A stretch of 64,000 nt of DNA from Perkinsus marinus ATCC 50983 (Eukaryota > Perkinsozoa > Perkinsida > Perkinsidae). A program made the position numbers and the translations under genes. Under the pieces are notes generated by a model. The model had not been told where the DNA came from, made no database searches, and saw only the letters and a list, made by a program, of their open reading frames with translations. Location of the stretch: positions 187,157 through 251,156 of the forward strand of contig NW_003213889.1 of NCBI RefSeq assembly GCF_000006405.1. The letters run 5' to 3'. Of the stretch, positions 32,601-45,081 are shown one piece after another (position 1 is the stretch's first letter; each line of letters opens with the position of its first letter).

Positions 32601-34146
32601 ATGGCTGAGGCTGTTAGCGACGGTGGAGTTGAATGGTTCAGCTACAATCGAGAAGTGTACAACTTCAATCGGACCATGCGGCAGAAGAATCTCTATCAGC
32701 ACCAGAAGCAGCGAGTTATGGCAGTGGTGCTGTACCGAGAAGATCTTAGAGACCTCTTCGGCCTCACAATAGGCAAAATGGACTGCTATATGGTAATGAC
32801 TATCCCACCCGATTCCCTCTGTTACCACAGTCACTGTCAGCTTGTGAGTACTTTGCTGGTTGGCTTCTGTACGGAGATGTTCTACAAAGGAAGAACGCCT
32901 CTTCTGGCTCCAAACTGGCTCTTCTGGCCCTGGTCAATCACGTTAGGTAAGTAGTCCTTTGGCAGGCTCTTACTCTGCGAATCGCTTATTATCAGGTGCT
33001 GCATTTTTCTACTTCTTCCTTTCTATCTGGCTGGCTCTGCACGCCTCCATTTCGGCCCAGACCTATTCAGTGAGGTCACTAACCCAATGGTTGCGGTTGC
33101 CCGTGGCCAGCTCCATGGAGATCTCTGAGGGCTCCGCCAGACTGGAAGACTTCGAAGGTTAGTACGACTTCAGTCAATCGCCTCGCATACGGTACAGTTC
33201 AGGTTCTGGTGTTGGCGGTTGGTTTCGTGTCCCTGTAGTAACGGAGTATGCCAGAGAGAGCAACCTTAAAATTCCCGGTCTCGAGCATAAGGAAGCGAAG
33301 GGGAAGAATGTACTAGGGCTGTCCTCTCAACATACTTTCGAACTATCAATGAGTCCAACCTCAATATGGTCGCTGTAGGAGATAAGGGATCTGACTACCG
33401 AATGGGATACGTTCAAGCAGCACTTTGCGTTATTCAACCAGCTGCATAGGAAATGGCAGGGTCATGAGGCTTATGCTAGGGTGTGTATGTGTATGGGTAG
33501 TAGTGATAGCAGCAGTGAGGGGCTGCCTTTTACTATACCAATAGGTACTCTACAATTCCTGTATGCTCTGGCGTACTTCGCGCTGTTGTACTGGGGCTAC
33601 TTCTGGGAGAATCCACTTGCAGCTTACGTTATAGTAACGTTATGTTCGGTGGCCGCTCTACTCAATGCTAAGATGAACCTCACCGTCAACTTCACAGAAT
33701 TCTGCATTATGGTGGGACCAATATCATACCGTAAATCGCAAACTTTCTTTCTCTTCTTAGGCGTTCCTCACAGCCGTACCACCTTTCCTCTATTGTGCCG
33801 CAGTCCTTTGTGAGTACGAGTGGGGTAACAGCTTCAACGTCGAGGTAGTATCCCAGCTCATGGCATCCATTATACTCTCTCCTTGTCCAGTTACCTCAAG
33901 TCAACGAACGACCGGCCCTCATCTTTGCTCTGTCGGCGCATATCATGGGCCTCCTCTACGAGATGTTCTTTGTGTAAGACACTTTTTTCAACACGCTAGT
34001 CTTCAAATGGTGTCGGCAGGTACTTGACAGTGGCTGACAAGAATGGTCTTCCTGTGAAGTTCTCTACGGTATGGTGTATAGATGTACTAGGCTTCGGACT
34101 GGAGACTATAAAGGAAGTCCATGAGCCAGTTGCTGAACCAAAGTAG
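32601..34146 (+). CDS. unknown multi-pass membrane protein (362 aa)
   Basis: I do not recognise the family. Ten exons in frame: 32601-32792, 32841-32946, 32996-33157, 33203-33309, 33379-33484, 33545-33711, 33761-33844, 33891-33973, 34020-34068, 34114-34146. The first 100 residues are soluble and basic. Candidate membrane segments are FFYFFLSIWLALHA, LQFLYALAYFALLYWGYF, LAAYVIVTLCSVAALL, AFLTAVPPFLYCAAVL and ALIFALSAHIMGLLYEMFF. A soluble helical loop between the first and second segments reads TTEWDTFKQHFALFNQLHRK. The C-terminus is short and hydrophilic (EVHEPVAEPK). The exon chain with strong donors (one is GTATGT) makes the gene convincing. Confidence 0.7.
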
Positions 34147-34205
34147 TACTTAACCTAACCAGCAACGGTAGAATACTCCAACGTAGGATTATCAATTCCT
34201 CGGGG

Positions 34206-35670
34206 TTGCCTGGTTTCACCGAGGAGGGGCCCATCAATGACTGGGGAGTTCATAAGCCTACTGGGCAACAGGACGGAGCTAAGACTGGGGAATATCATCC
34301 TGACATTTCGAAGGACCTCAAATACGCCTGTAAGAAGGCTGAGAAGGACATGCAGAAAATGTTCAGGCATTGGGCTAAGGAAGAGCACCTTTTATCGGAC
34401 TCGGTAGGTCTGGGCTGGCCAAGTGATTGCAATTCTAGCCCCTGTTTTTCAGGAGAAGAAAGAGCTGACTAAGCTGAAGGGCAGATTCGAGAAGGATAGG
34501 AAGAGGTTGGCGCAGTTGTTGGACGAGGAACGAGGGAAGGGCGATGCTACGCCGGGCACTCCATTCAACCCCACTGAGGGGTGGATCAGGCTGGGCTATA
34601 AGACTGAGGCTGGGGAGAACCTCCCGTATTATCTCAATGTGGAAACCGGCGAGATCAAGTGGGATTCCCCCACTAGAGATGCGGGTATTTATGACTACAA
34701 GGAAACTACCAAGTCCGTCGAATCGCAGTTGAGGCAGTTCGAATTGAAGTCTAAGGCCTTGCTGGACCAGGAGAGGGCGGCTATTCAGGCTGCGACCGAT
34801 GCGAGTCACCGGGAGAAGGTGAGGGTACCCTACATGTTGTTCCGGTTCGGTAGTGTCGTGATAATGGCCGCTTGGCTGTTTGCAATAGCCGAGACCAGCG
34901 CTGAGGTGTCCTTGAAGTATGACCCGTCGTTCAACGAGAGGAATGTTCATGAGCGTAGACTGAAGATGGTCACCAATGGTGAAGCTAGTGGCCCTTTTGA
35001 GATCACTTATGCTGGCAAGGAGGCGTTGAGGTTCCCTGAGCATTTCGTATGGTACACTCCCCGTAAGATGGGATGCAGTAGTAATAATGGTAAAGCTGTG
35101 CTGGCGGACTTTCATTCACTCCGTGAAGTATCTGGTCCTGTTGTATCGTCATCATCATTGAAGTGCGCTGTGGCCAGTGAATACGTCAAAGACAAGGAGA
35201 TCAAGGACGTCACTGTTAGAGGGGATGAGGTATTCGTCCTTCTTGACGATAATCAGCTGTACTCCTGTGCGACTGGTGACTCTGTGCTTCAAGGCTTGCC
35301 AGTGGAGGTAGCGTCCATCGCAGCCATCACTGCTAGGGGTGATGGAGACTTCGCTCTGGTGTCATCCATCGATGGTAAGCTCTACGTGGGCTCTCCTTCT
35401 ACTGGTAAATGGAGGTCGGTAACACGGCCTATCAGCGGCGACTACAAGGCCTGCACGTCCATACAGGAGACCTCTGCTGGTGATATTGTACTCCTTCTGC
35501 CTGAGGAACGGATATTGCACGTATTCAATTCTCGAGGACTGTTCGTGGGAGCCCAGCCCATCCCGCTTGGTTACATTTCCGGCTGTGGCGATCAGCTATT
35601 GGCCCAGTCCGAGACGACAGCACGTTTATCCATCGTTAAAGGCCTTCGGATTACCCCGTCGTCACTTTAG
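34206..35670 (+). CDS. WW-domain protein fused in frame to a signal-peptide-like segment and C-terminal domain
   Basis: Exon 1 (to 34403) and exon 2 (34453-35670) join in frame, giving at least 471 aa. The start is unresolved: no Met lies upstream in this frame before 34350, so a small 5' exon is likely missing. The first half holds a charged helix (KLKGRFEKDRKRLAQLLDEE) and a WW domain (GWIRLGYKTEAGENLPYYLN, then GEIKWDSP), which normally binds Pro-rich peptides. A hydrophobic stretch follows (MLFRFGSVVIMAAWLFAIAE), reading like a signal peptide with its own Met at about 34833. The last 260 residues have repeated short beta-like blocks (DVTVRGDEVFVLLDDNQLYS, DGDFALVSSIDGKLYVG), possibly a small propeller. 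Either one type II membrane protein or two adjacent genes. Confidence 0.6.
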
Positions 35671-36369
35671 CCAGCGGCTTTTCGTACTCGTGTTGTGTCG
35701 GTGCTGATGATGATATCATTGCTGTTCATATACAATCATCTGCATTATTGCAACATACGTCTTCCTTTACTAGGAACTCTATAGTTTCGGGGTACTGCCA
35801 GAACTTTGGTACATCATTGATATTGATACTACGTGCGAGATTCACAGACTCCTTGAGACTTGAGTTTGTTAGTATTGAGATGGTCCTGAGCAGCTTACCC
35901 GATTCATTGTCGTAGTGCAGAAAGTTAGATGATGATCAAAAACTGAGCTACGTTGGTTATGCTCGAGACGGGTATTATTCCTGAATGGATTAATTAACCG
36001 GACCGGAGTGACAGGAATTTGCTGCACGAGAGAAATACCTCGGGAAAACTTTCTAGCTCTGCTTTGGACGCAAGTCTGATTACAAGCTTGAGCTGGCTAG
36101 GATTTGCAGCGAGCGCTAATGTTTATTCCGTTGTTGGATGTTCACATCTTTTCGCCTCCCTGATTCACGGTCACTATCGTGTAATCTGCTCTTCCTCGAC
36201 ACGATATCAAATAAAGTCTATGTTACTCCCAGCATCATTCTTTATTATGCAGGGTCAGACGCTTCGCCCATCTTCCATAATGACGAGATTCGGCAGTGAT
36301 TCTCATTGATCCTCAACTCCCTCATAACCCAAGCGGTCAACCTCGGAGAACACTATGACAAGCGTGCAT
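35671..36369. other. intergenic between convergent genes
   Basis: No supported gene. Short frames only. Confidence 0.45.
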
Positions 36370-39300
36370 TCATCCCCCGCCCTCCTCATACTCATCTCTA
36401 AGCTCTAGAGCGAAGTCTTCGACCAGCGCAGCAAACACTTCCTCATCCACGTCCACCAATATCCTAGACCGTATCCTTTCCCGCTGACTCCAGTCGTAGA
36501 GAGCGGTAACACCGGTAACGGCAAGACAGGAGACAGCGCCCATTGCAAGGCCGTCAACTCGCCGCTCCTCTGCTTGTTGCACCTCGGAGTGATGCAAACC
36601 AGCATCTGCACGCATGCGCAAGTCGGAGTTTATCTCCAGTATCTGGTTTAATTGTTGCTGAATTGAAGACCACGAGTTCACAACAGCCACGAAGTGCGTC
36701 AACGGAGACTTCGTGCCGGGGAAGCGTTTGCTCCAGAGAGCGCACGTCCGTTGGGCATCCGAGGGCTGCCGAGCTAGCTCGAGGCAAGACTCCCATAGAA
36801 GCCTGTGGGTGTATCCGGAATCGGCCGGCACCTGAGGAATCGCATTCTGCCCATACCAACTTCTCCTCTACTCTCAGTCACCTTGTATTGCATCTCAGCT
36901 AGCGCCGAAGCATCAGCATTCCCTCCTTTAAGAGCTGTTGAGTCCAATACTCCCCTATCGGTGAACCTATAATAGTCGTGGGCCCCTAGCCCATCATTCA
37001 AGGCTGCAGAGCTCACCTAGCCTGTGCCTCCTTGACTACAGTATCAACGGCGGCCTTGGACGTAGCTAGGCGGTGTCGATGCAGCTTCCTGCTATCCGCA
37101 TCATGAGGATAGCCGTCCTCCAATGAGGGACCATCGCGTCCCAATACACTGAGGACCCTCCTCTCAAGGGCTCTGTCGTCCAGGAGAGACTCCAGCACCT
37201 GAGGTAGGTGCCATCCCATCGCATCAATCGACGACCAACGGGCGAACATGTTCAGCAATGTCGTCAATACACTGGTCCAGCTCAGTCTTGGGCAAGGTCC
37301 TAGCCCAACCTAGTAGAGCGTCACTGCTGGGAATAGGGGTGACGGATTCTGAGAGGCTGACCATGTATTCCGATACAGGAATACCCTACTACCCGCTCTT
37401 GGTTCCCCCTCAACCCGAAGGACAGGTGAACCCCTACTGCTGCTGCTAGTCGATGGTCTCGGCAATAGAGGGACTAACTCTGGGCTCTGGACAGGGGCCT
37501 CCTCAACCACCTACCCGACTATGCCCACAGGGACACACTGGCTCTCCCCTACCTCCATCTTGTCGATCTCGAGGTCCTCGGCACTCTTCTTGGACACCAC
37601 TGGGGACTTGGCATCAAAGCGGGCGACCTCGAGGATTTGCTCCGAAGACGACTCATATCGGCGTTGGCTGCTCCCACTAGCACCACTGCTGACTTCCTAT
37701 AAAGGCACCCTCGAGGTACCAGCTCAAGAGAAGTACCACCTTCCAGACAGACGGGACCTTGGCCTCTGCGACCGCTCTGGCCGCCTCCACTGGGTCCGCG
37801 ATTAGCACTGCCGAGTCCGAAGTGTCACGGGAGAGCTCCTGTGGGAGGCAAGTGATGGTGGACCTTTCGATAGATGCTGTACCACTTCACGGCTGCTGCC
37901 GAAATCCTTATCTCCCTCGGGAGCGACAACTACGATGCTACCGGGGGTCACAGCAGGGGAGGACGGCTCGAGACGGGCCAGGGTCTCCACTACTACAGTC
38001 AAGAGGAGTACGTATAACTGTTATGAAAGAGCGTTACGCTCGAGCTTGCTCTGGCTGTCCTCCTCGTTCTGAGCCTCTACCGCATGGATCCGCTGTAGGG
38101 TGATCGAAGCCGTCGACTAAATTGAATCCACCCCGAAGGGTTCCAAGGCAATACTCACCTTCCGCTCCTCGTCGCTTCCTACCAAGGCCGCCTCTCCCTC
38201 AACCACCTGTGAGCGCTGCCGAATACAAGAGGCCCCCGAGACCGCAGGTGGACTTGCCTCGTGAACGGGTGGCTCCTCGATCACCTCCTTACGATCTTCT
38301 ACGACACTTTCCGCCACCACTTCAGCGTCCTCCCTCGACGGCCCTTCAGATACCCTAGAGGATTCTCTCAAGGGCCCTTACCGTACACCAGGGCTAGTAG
38401 CTCACGCTGGTGTCGTGGGACCAGTGGGACTCAATTCAGCATCCTCAACAGCTTGAGTGATCTCGAACGGCGGCCCCTCCCTCTTGGCCTCAGAGATCTG
38501 CCAAGCAAGTGCCCACTGGAAGGACCAACATCTGCATACCTCCTTCTTCAACTCCTTCAGGTACTCTACCTTCCTCAGCTTCGCTGCATTATCCCGTAGG
38601 GCATCCTCAGTCACCCTCGTGTCCTTAGCAACAGCCTCACTTCTCGACTTCAACCGTTGCTGCTGCGCTAGAAGCCGGCGTTCCGCATCTATACCAAGAC
38701 GATACCAAAGGGCGACCACACGGACCGCCAACCTCTGATGATGATCGAGAGGGAGTCTGTACTAGACCCACTGGACCCTCGAGAGTCCATCAGCCCTTCA
38801 CTGAATCTCTCCAAGGAGGTCTTGAAGGAGTCCTTAGCCTCCCGACGTCTCCTCTTCCTCTCCTCCACAGCCTGATGACAGACCCCACCTGACCAACCCG
38901 CCCGAAAAGGCCACATCACTAACCCTGCGATGCTCCCGCCGCCTCTTCTGCGGAGAGGCGATGTCCCTTTCCTTGCCAGCAGCCATCTTCTCCCTACTGC
39001 TCCGGATGCGCTCCTCGACGTCCGCCTCGGCCTTCCTCCTCCTCCGGGCCAAGGCCCCACTGACCTCCTCTACACTCACGTTGTTACCACCATCAACAGT
39101 GAACTCAGTAAGGATCGACATGCTAGAGGACGGGCTGTTGCTCAACCTCGATTCATATAACGAGGTATGGCTAGACCGGAGGCCCTAATCGATACCACTC
39201 CAGCTCGAACTTCCACATCATTCTTACAGCATCGTTGGCCTCCCCTCCGTGAGTCGATCGTTCATTTCTGAGGTTCCTGTAGGTGAGATTCAGATGGCCC

Positions 39301-42300
39301 TCCAAAGCAGCGCTCGCCGTAAGAATGCTGGCCTCCTCTGGATCTGCCGACCCCGGACCTCTGCCAGTCGATGACGCTGACCGCCAGTCACTGAACGGTG
39401 AAGTGAAAGGGAGGGATATGTCCGACTGGATCGACGAGGCCACAATGGAGCCGGGCTGGACCACAGAGACCTCGGAAGTGGTGGCCTCCTCATCCTCGAA
39501 GCCCACCATGGAGTAGGTAGGGCTAGAGCGGTTACTACCAGACCGAGCCCTAGAGGAGCCTATAGCAGCACAGGAGTGAGAGAGCTCCACCTCCACACCC
39601 GACGCACCTCTGCTGTACCGACCTGCATTAGACTGGCCTCCATTCGAGGACAAACTCGGCTGTACACCCTAAACACTCCAGGGTTTTTTAGAGACGACAG
39701 CAGGGTAACTACTACTTGGTCCACGCCTCGACTTGGCCCCTCCGTCTGGGTCCACATGGGGTAAGAGAAACCATGGACAGAGTCCTGGACGAAGGCTCCA
39801 CGCAACTGTAGAAAGCATGGCTCAACAATAGGAGGGTTAGGAGGAGGATGCCTCACGGCCTGGTCGATATCAGTACTAGCCTCCAGTGTGTGGTCCAGAC
39901 AGTCAATGTCCATCTCCATCCTCCCTATCTCCGTCTGGAGGCCAATAGCCTCCACCGAAGGTACCTGCAATACGGCGGCTACAGTACGATCACCAACACC
40001 GAGGCCCAACCCACCGTGGGAGGCTCCGTCGTGGTGGTCAGCGTTTGGACTCCCATCGGGACATGGACTGTCCCATGACCCAAGCCCTCCCTCATGCTGT
40101 CCTCCCTCTCCGTCTGCACAGTACCATCACGGTTAATACCAGTGGCAGGCTGGGCCACTCCCCCTGTCAAGTGCTTCTGGGCCCGGGCCAGACGCTCACT
40201 GTGACGCTCCCCTGCCGCCAAAGCATCACTGACCTGACAGACCCTCTGCACTACGACTAGGCATCGACTGAATACTTGTTGGTTGATCATTTTGTGATGG
40301 CGCCTATGGAGCTCGGCAGAGTCGGCCAATCGAATCAGTTCGTCCGTTCGGTCCATGTGGTCCAGCTGACATGGTGACACGGTGGTGACACACGTTAGAG
40401 AGAGGGGCTACCGCCAATCGTGCCTTATGACTCAGCTCCTCCACGTGAGATCCCTGGATTCCTGTACAAGCACCCCGCAGAGGGATGCTCTCTTTCGATG
40501 TTCCCTCGCCAGCGGAGGGATGTGCCGTCCCACTAGGTATTGATGACGGTGTTACGGTACCCGCTAAACCACTGCCGCTACCACTGGTGCTATACACTGG
40601 CTCTGCCTTGGTACAGATATCCTGAACGGCACCATCTTCTCTAGACTGCCGCCTCCCCCTTACCTCGAGCTCCTCATCACAGTGGGAGGCGGTAGTACCA
40701 CTGGGGGACTGCCGCTGCTCCTCAGTGGGGTCTTCGTCGATACGGCTGATCCCAATACTGTCGTATAGCGACTCGGGAAGGATGTCAGAGGTATCCCCCA
40801 TGGTAGATGCTGCTATGCCCTGAGTCACGTGCCACGAAATTCCAACACCGCCACATTAGGGAGACGCCCACCTGCCGCGGCCCAACACTACGACTGTTCG
40901 AGGGGCTGGAGATTCGAATCGGAGGCCGCCTCTGAGTGTTGAAGTCGACCAGCATAAGGCCGCCGCTATCAGCTGTACTAGGCCCCCCCGTAGACATTAT
41001 GGTAGGTTCAGGCAGAGATGGTATGTCAAGGTTAGCTTGTACCGCAGCTCCCACCGCCAGACCCAATGCATGGACTCCTGCCTGGTCCCCAGGAGTACCT
41101 GCAGGCCACAGTAACGATCCCCTCAACCCTAGCGGGCGCTACCTATGGCGCTACGCATACTGGTGACTATGTCAACGACCCTCATACCATCGTCCGCATC
41201 GATGTCGCCCTCGTCGAGACCACCTCTACCATCAGAAGAGCCGCTAGAATCCACTCTGATGGGGGTATGGGAGCGACCGATAGAGTCGGGCCTTGAATAA
41301 CCAGGGCCGTCAAATGCATACCGCTGGGGTAGAACCCGGGATCTATTCAACGGCCTCCCAACTGGAGGCACCGGCAACCGCTGTGCTAAAGAGGCCCCTC
41401 CTTTTAGGTATCCCTCGAGATAGTCCGAGACCTCCTCTGGCGGCCCAGGAGTAACCGAGGCAGCGGTCCGATCAACTATGACCATATCCTGAGGGCTAGT
41501 ATCGGGCTCAGGTCTGGGGTACCGCAAGGGCCTCTCTTGAGGCTGCCATAGACCAGCTGCTGGAGAGACAGTCGGCATAGTGGTGGCCGGCAGGGAGGAG
41601 GAGAGGACCTCAGGGGAGCTTGGTGAAGGGAAACTGTGAGCAATGTTGACCAGAGTGAGGCCATGAGCGCTGCAGAAGGTGCCCAGGAATTCCTCCGAGG
41701 CCTGGCTCCAATGTAGAGGGGAGGTCGAGGAATTATGCTGGAGGGAATTGTCCCGCAGTCCACCCAAGTTGGTGATGGTCAGACCATGGGCCCTAGCGGC
41801 ATCCCGCAAACTGTTACTAACCTCACTCTGGGCTGTTGACAGTAGAGGAGCCTCCTCCTCCTGCTGCTGCTGGAAGCCAGCTCTTGCTGCTGCTGGTGGA
41901 CTGGGCCGTCGTGCCCTCTTTCTCCTAGGAGGGGAAGTGTTAGTCCCCACCGTCCGCTTAGACAGGCCAATAGACTCTTCCTTCATAGCTGGTGTAGAAA
42001 GCGATATAGATGTTATCAACGGTGACAGCTCTTCCTCCTGACTATCACCATTACTACTGCTACCTAGCTCGTGGTAGCTGGGCCCTGGATCCTCATCTAT
42101 CCTCCCACCTGGAGAAGCGTTCGGTGTCCCCTCCTCCTCTTCTTGCAGTACCGTCCGACTGCGACTAGAAGCCAGCGCCCTGGCCAGCTTAGTGGCCTTA
42201 TCCAGTGCTTTCTGTCGCAGCCTCTTCCGCAGAGGAGGTCGGCCCTTGTCCGGACCCGTCCTTCTCTGCTGGTCTGTCGTCGGGGCCACAGACTCCTTTC

Positions 42301-43236
42301 GTTTCCGAGGCGGGAGAGGAGGTATTTCCAGATCGTCCCGTGGTGACACGCAGCCCTCGCTGAAGGGAGTGCACCGACCATCAGGCCTCTTGTTCGCCCA
42401 GCTCGTGGTCCTCCCCTTAGGAGGTGGCAGGCTACGACTACACCCCCTGCTAGGCGGCCTCGTACGTGGACCAGTAACCCTCCCACCGTAAACCTGGGTA
42501 AGGGTATCCCTAGAGGTAGCGGCAAGGGACGGTCTGTGGCGACCGGGCTCTTTGCCCTCAGCTGGCGGCTTGGGACCATCTACCAACGACTTGGATGCTG
42601 GAAGGGTCCGCGCCGCGCCCGTGCGGGGTGGCCCCTCGACCAAGAGTGCCTGTCTGAGTTGCCTGGCCTGGGCCGCTTCTGAAGATGACAAGCGGTCCCA
42701 TGAGGGAGCCCATGGCCCCGACCTACCTTCCAGCTCCCTCTCTCTTCGTTGTCTCTGTATAGCAGCATTGGCTGCATGCCGCGGGACATGCGGTACGACC
42801 ACTGTGGAGGCCCTGTCCCCCGTGCCCCCCGCCGCCGAAGACCTTCTACGGGAGGCTCTGCTATGCCCACTCCTGAGCTGGGCCTGGGCCGCAGCCTGTC
42901 TAGCCATGGCCTCCTGCTTCCCTGATAACTTGAACAGTTCTGCTGGGGGCGGCACCTAAGTGATCCCACGAGCCTGCGACTATCACCCCTCCCCTTTCCA
43001 GCCCACGTTGCCAGCCAGTGCCATGGCCACAGAGTCCGCCACAGCTGCGAGGGTCCTGGGACTGCGCACACCGTTAGAAGCCCCGCCAAGGGAAGACTGA
43101 AGGGAGTCCGTCCTCTGCAAGAATTGAGACCCTTCACCCACCCTCCGTCCCTCCCCTTTAGAGCGCTTAGTGCCAGCACCAGCGGCAACGACATCGGGCC
43201 CGCGGTCCTTGCTGTCAACAGACGATCGCCGCGACT
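36370..43236 (-). CDS. very large, mostly disordered protein of unknown function
   Basis: A chain of minus-strand frames linked by 40-55 nt introns runs almost 7 kb. Clear junctions: an exon ending ADSVAMALAGN splices to 42955 (acceptor CTTAG); exon 42955-41143 (604 codons) splices to 41098-40872; that splices to the exon starting at 40819 (GIAASTMGDTSD), whose donor GTAAGG lies near 40660. Later coding stretches include RTDELIRLADSAELHRRHHK at about 40350, SVEAIGLQTEIGRMEMD at about 39950, and the last exon ending at 36370 (AVSCLAVTGVTALYDWSQRE, then DEEVFAALVEDFALELRDE). Most is Ser/Pro/Arg-rich, with nuclear-like basic clusters (PPRKRKES, SPPRRKRARRPS). Two copies of an AHGLT motif (RAHGLTITNLGG, SAHGLTLVNIAH) lie near 41800 and 41650. 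GC content is higher than in the neighbours. The 5' end is uncertain. Confidence 0.6.
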
Positions 43237-43570
43237 TTCGAATCTATACAGACATTTGCAGTACGGTCGGGAGCAGCCGCTACGACCTGCGTAGTTGAAG
43301 ACATGTTCCCCCTTGAAAGAGAGCCGACAGAAGATCGGTACACTGAATCTTAGAGGCATGTGTGACGACTCAACACAACACCTACGGCTCATGCAAGATC
43401 TCCGCGGTGAGCGGTGATGATGATAATGAGAATAATAATATAGACAATATCCCCTATACACAAGAATGCTACTGTACACTGAACGGCCCTGGGGGGAGGG
43501 TGAGCAGGGAAAGGGCAATAGTAGGGAGGACGTGTAAACATCTAATTCTGATCATGCACGACGCGGGCTT

Positions 43571-44183
43571 CTAGAAAGCGTTGTTCTCTGATTGGCAAAT
43601 TTCACTTTTCCACTCAGCCCAGTCCTTCCATCCTTCACCACCATCATCATCAGCTAGCCACTTCCCAAAGTAGTGCCACCGACGATCCTTATTGTAGTCA
43701 CAGAACCACCACCGACCTCGCTCTTCATACCACTTATAGTTGCAGCTATCGTGCTCATCAAAAGTGTCACTACGAGTGTCACCGTCATCATCGTCATCAT
43801 CACTAGTAACCGTCAAGTTGGTACACCCTCCCTCAGTCGAAGTGCTACCACCAACCCCATTAGTAGCCGAGGGGCCTTCGCCAAGCACTCCAGCAGCAGC
43901 GGAGCGAAGCAAATTCATTATCACAGGATTCACGCTGATTTCGCCGGGCCGATGCGGCTGCCGACAGAAAGGGCACATGAAGCGGCCGAATCCCCGAGCT
44001 CCTTCCAGCGAGGCAATGCACTCAGCACATAGATTGTGTCCGCACACCCCCAAAAGCTGAAATAGAAACATATCTTTACGCACAGCGAAGATTTTCTCTC
44101 ACCTTCGGGATATGATTCTGAAGGTCGAAGTTGGTCGAACAGTACTCACAGACCAGATCGCTGTCGTAGTACGAGTCCGACAT
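43571..44183 (-). CDS. RING finger protein, putative E3 ubiquitin ligase (188 aa)
   Basis: RING domains recruit E2 enzymes for ubiquitin transfer. Exon 1 (44183-44103, 27 codons) and exon 2 (44056-43571) are separated by a 46-nt intron and join in frame. The RING is split by the intron: CEYC in exon 1, then CGHNLCAEC and CPFC in exon 2, a C3HC4-type set. The middle is acidic and low-complexity (DDDDDDGDTRSDTFDEHD). The C-terminal 50 residues are unusually rich in Trp and Tyr (KWYEERGRWWFCDYNKDRRW), possibly a separate binding fold. I do not know a named orthologue. Confidence 0.8.
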
Positions 44184-45081
44184 GTTCTACGATGATGATA
44201 ATAATTCTGATAAAAGCATCCTACTAAAAGCGGCCATAACACAACAACATGGCACAGTGCATCCAAGTCAACATGAAAATGGTCATTACAACTCCTCCCC
44301 CCTGCCGCCAACCCTCCCGCTTTCAGATAGTCCTCCTCCGCTGCCTCCGCCTCCTCCGAGACCAGCCTTTTGCCAGGGAGTTCACCACATTACGCAGTTT
44401 GTCCAGGTCCGCCTTAACGCCCTCCCCAACAACCTATTCCATCTGGCCGCCCATACCCGACCTAATATTATAGTCCCCCTCAGCTGCCTCCACTCGATAG
44501 CTCTCTTTACTGAGTACTCCCTGTACTTCCTAACGCCAAAACTGACAATACCAATTCCCTACCACAATTTGGTGAACTCCTATATTGTCATTGTGACTTC
44601 AACAGGCAGTAGTAGAACCACTAGTACTTAATCTCGATACAGTTCAGAATATAGGCCTAGGCTAACTATGAAGATAAGGGTGTTATATCCCTGCAATATG
44701 TAGATTCTATCCAGCTGAACTGATCGAGCCATACTTCAGTGCATATACCAGAGTTTGGCCGCTCTTTTCGGTGCTGCTAAGTTCGCAGCTATACTCCTAT
44801 ACTGCCAATCTGCTTGGTGAAAGGGGTGCTGCTCAAGGGGGAAAAATATATAGATTAAATATGATGTAGTATTGAGATACCCCCGAGCTCGAACCTTCGA
44901 TATCACCCTGCAAGTCTCTATATCCGATAGTTCATCCAGCCATCTGCCTTGACCGGAGGAAGCCTCGACATAAGAGAGGGGGGAAACCAACTAGCAGAAC
45001 CCTTGAGTTTAGTAAACGCAACAAGGGGAGAACAGACACTTCTATGTTCGGTTAAAAGGTACAAATCCAGTCGAGCCACCT
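44184..45081. other. no supported gene
   Basis: A 450-nt plus-strand frame begins at 44182, overlapping the RING gene's start codon on the opposite strand (shared CATG), but its product is Pro/Thr/Leu-rich with no motif. The minus strand at 44470-44340 has a helical stretch (GEGVKADLDKLRNVVNSLAK) that could be an exon. Neither is convincing. Confidence 0.3.

Noticed and set aside
42580-43518. 312-codon minus-strand frame overlapping the large disordered gene
   Set aside because: It is in a different frame from the splice-connected exon beginning at 42955, and its composition is that of a shadow frame in GC-rich coding DNA.
44182-44631. 149-codon plus-strand frame starting on the RING gene's start codon
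   Set aside because: Low-complexity product without motif; the shared CATG is a chance palindrome.
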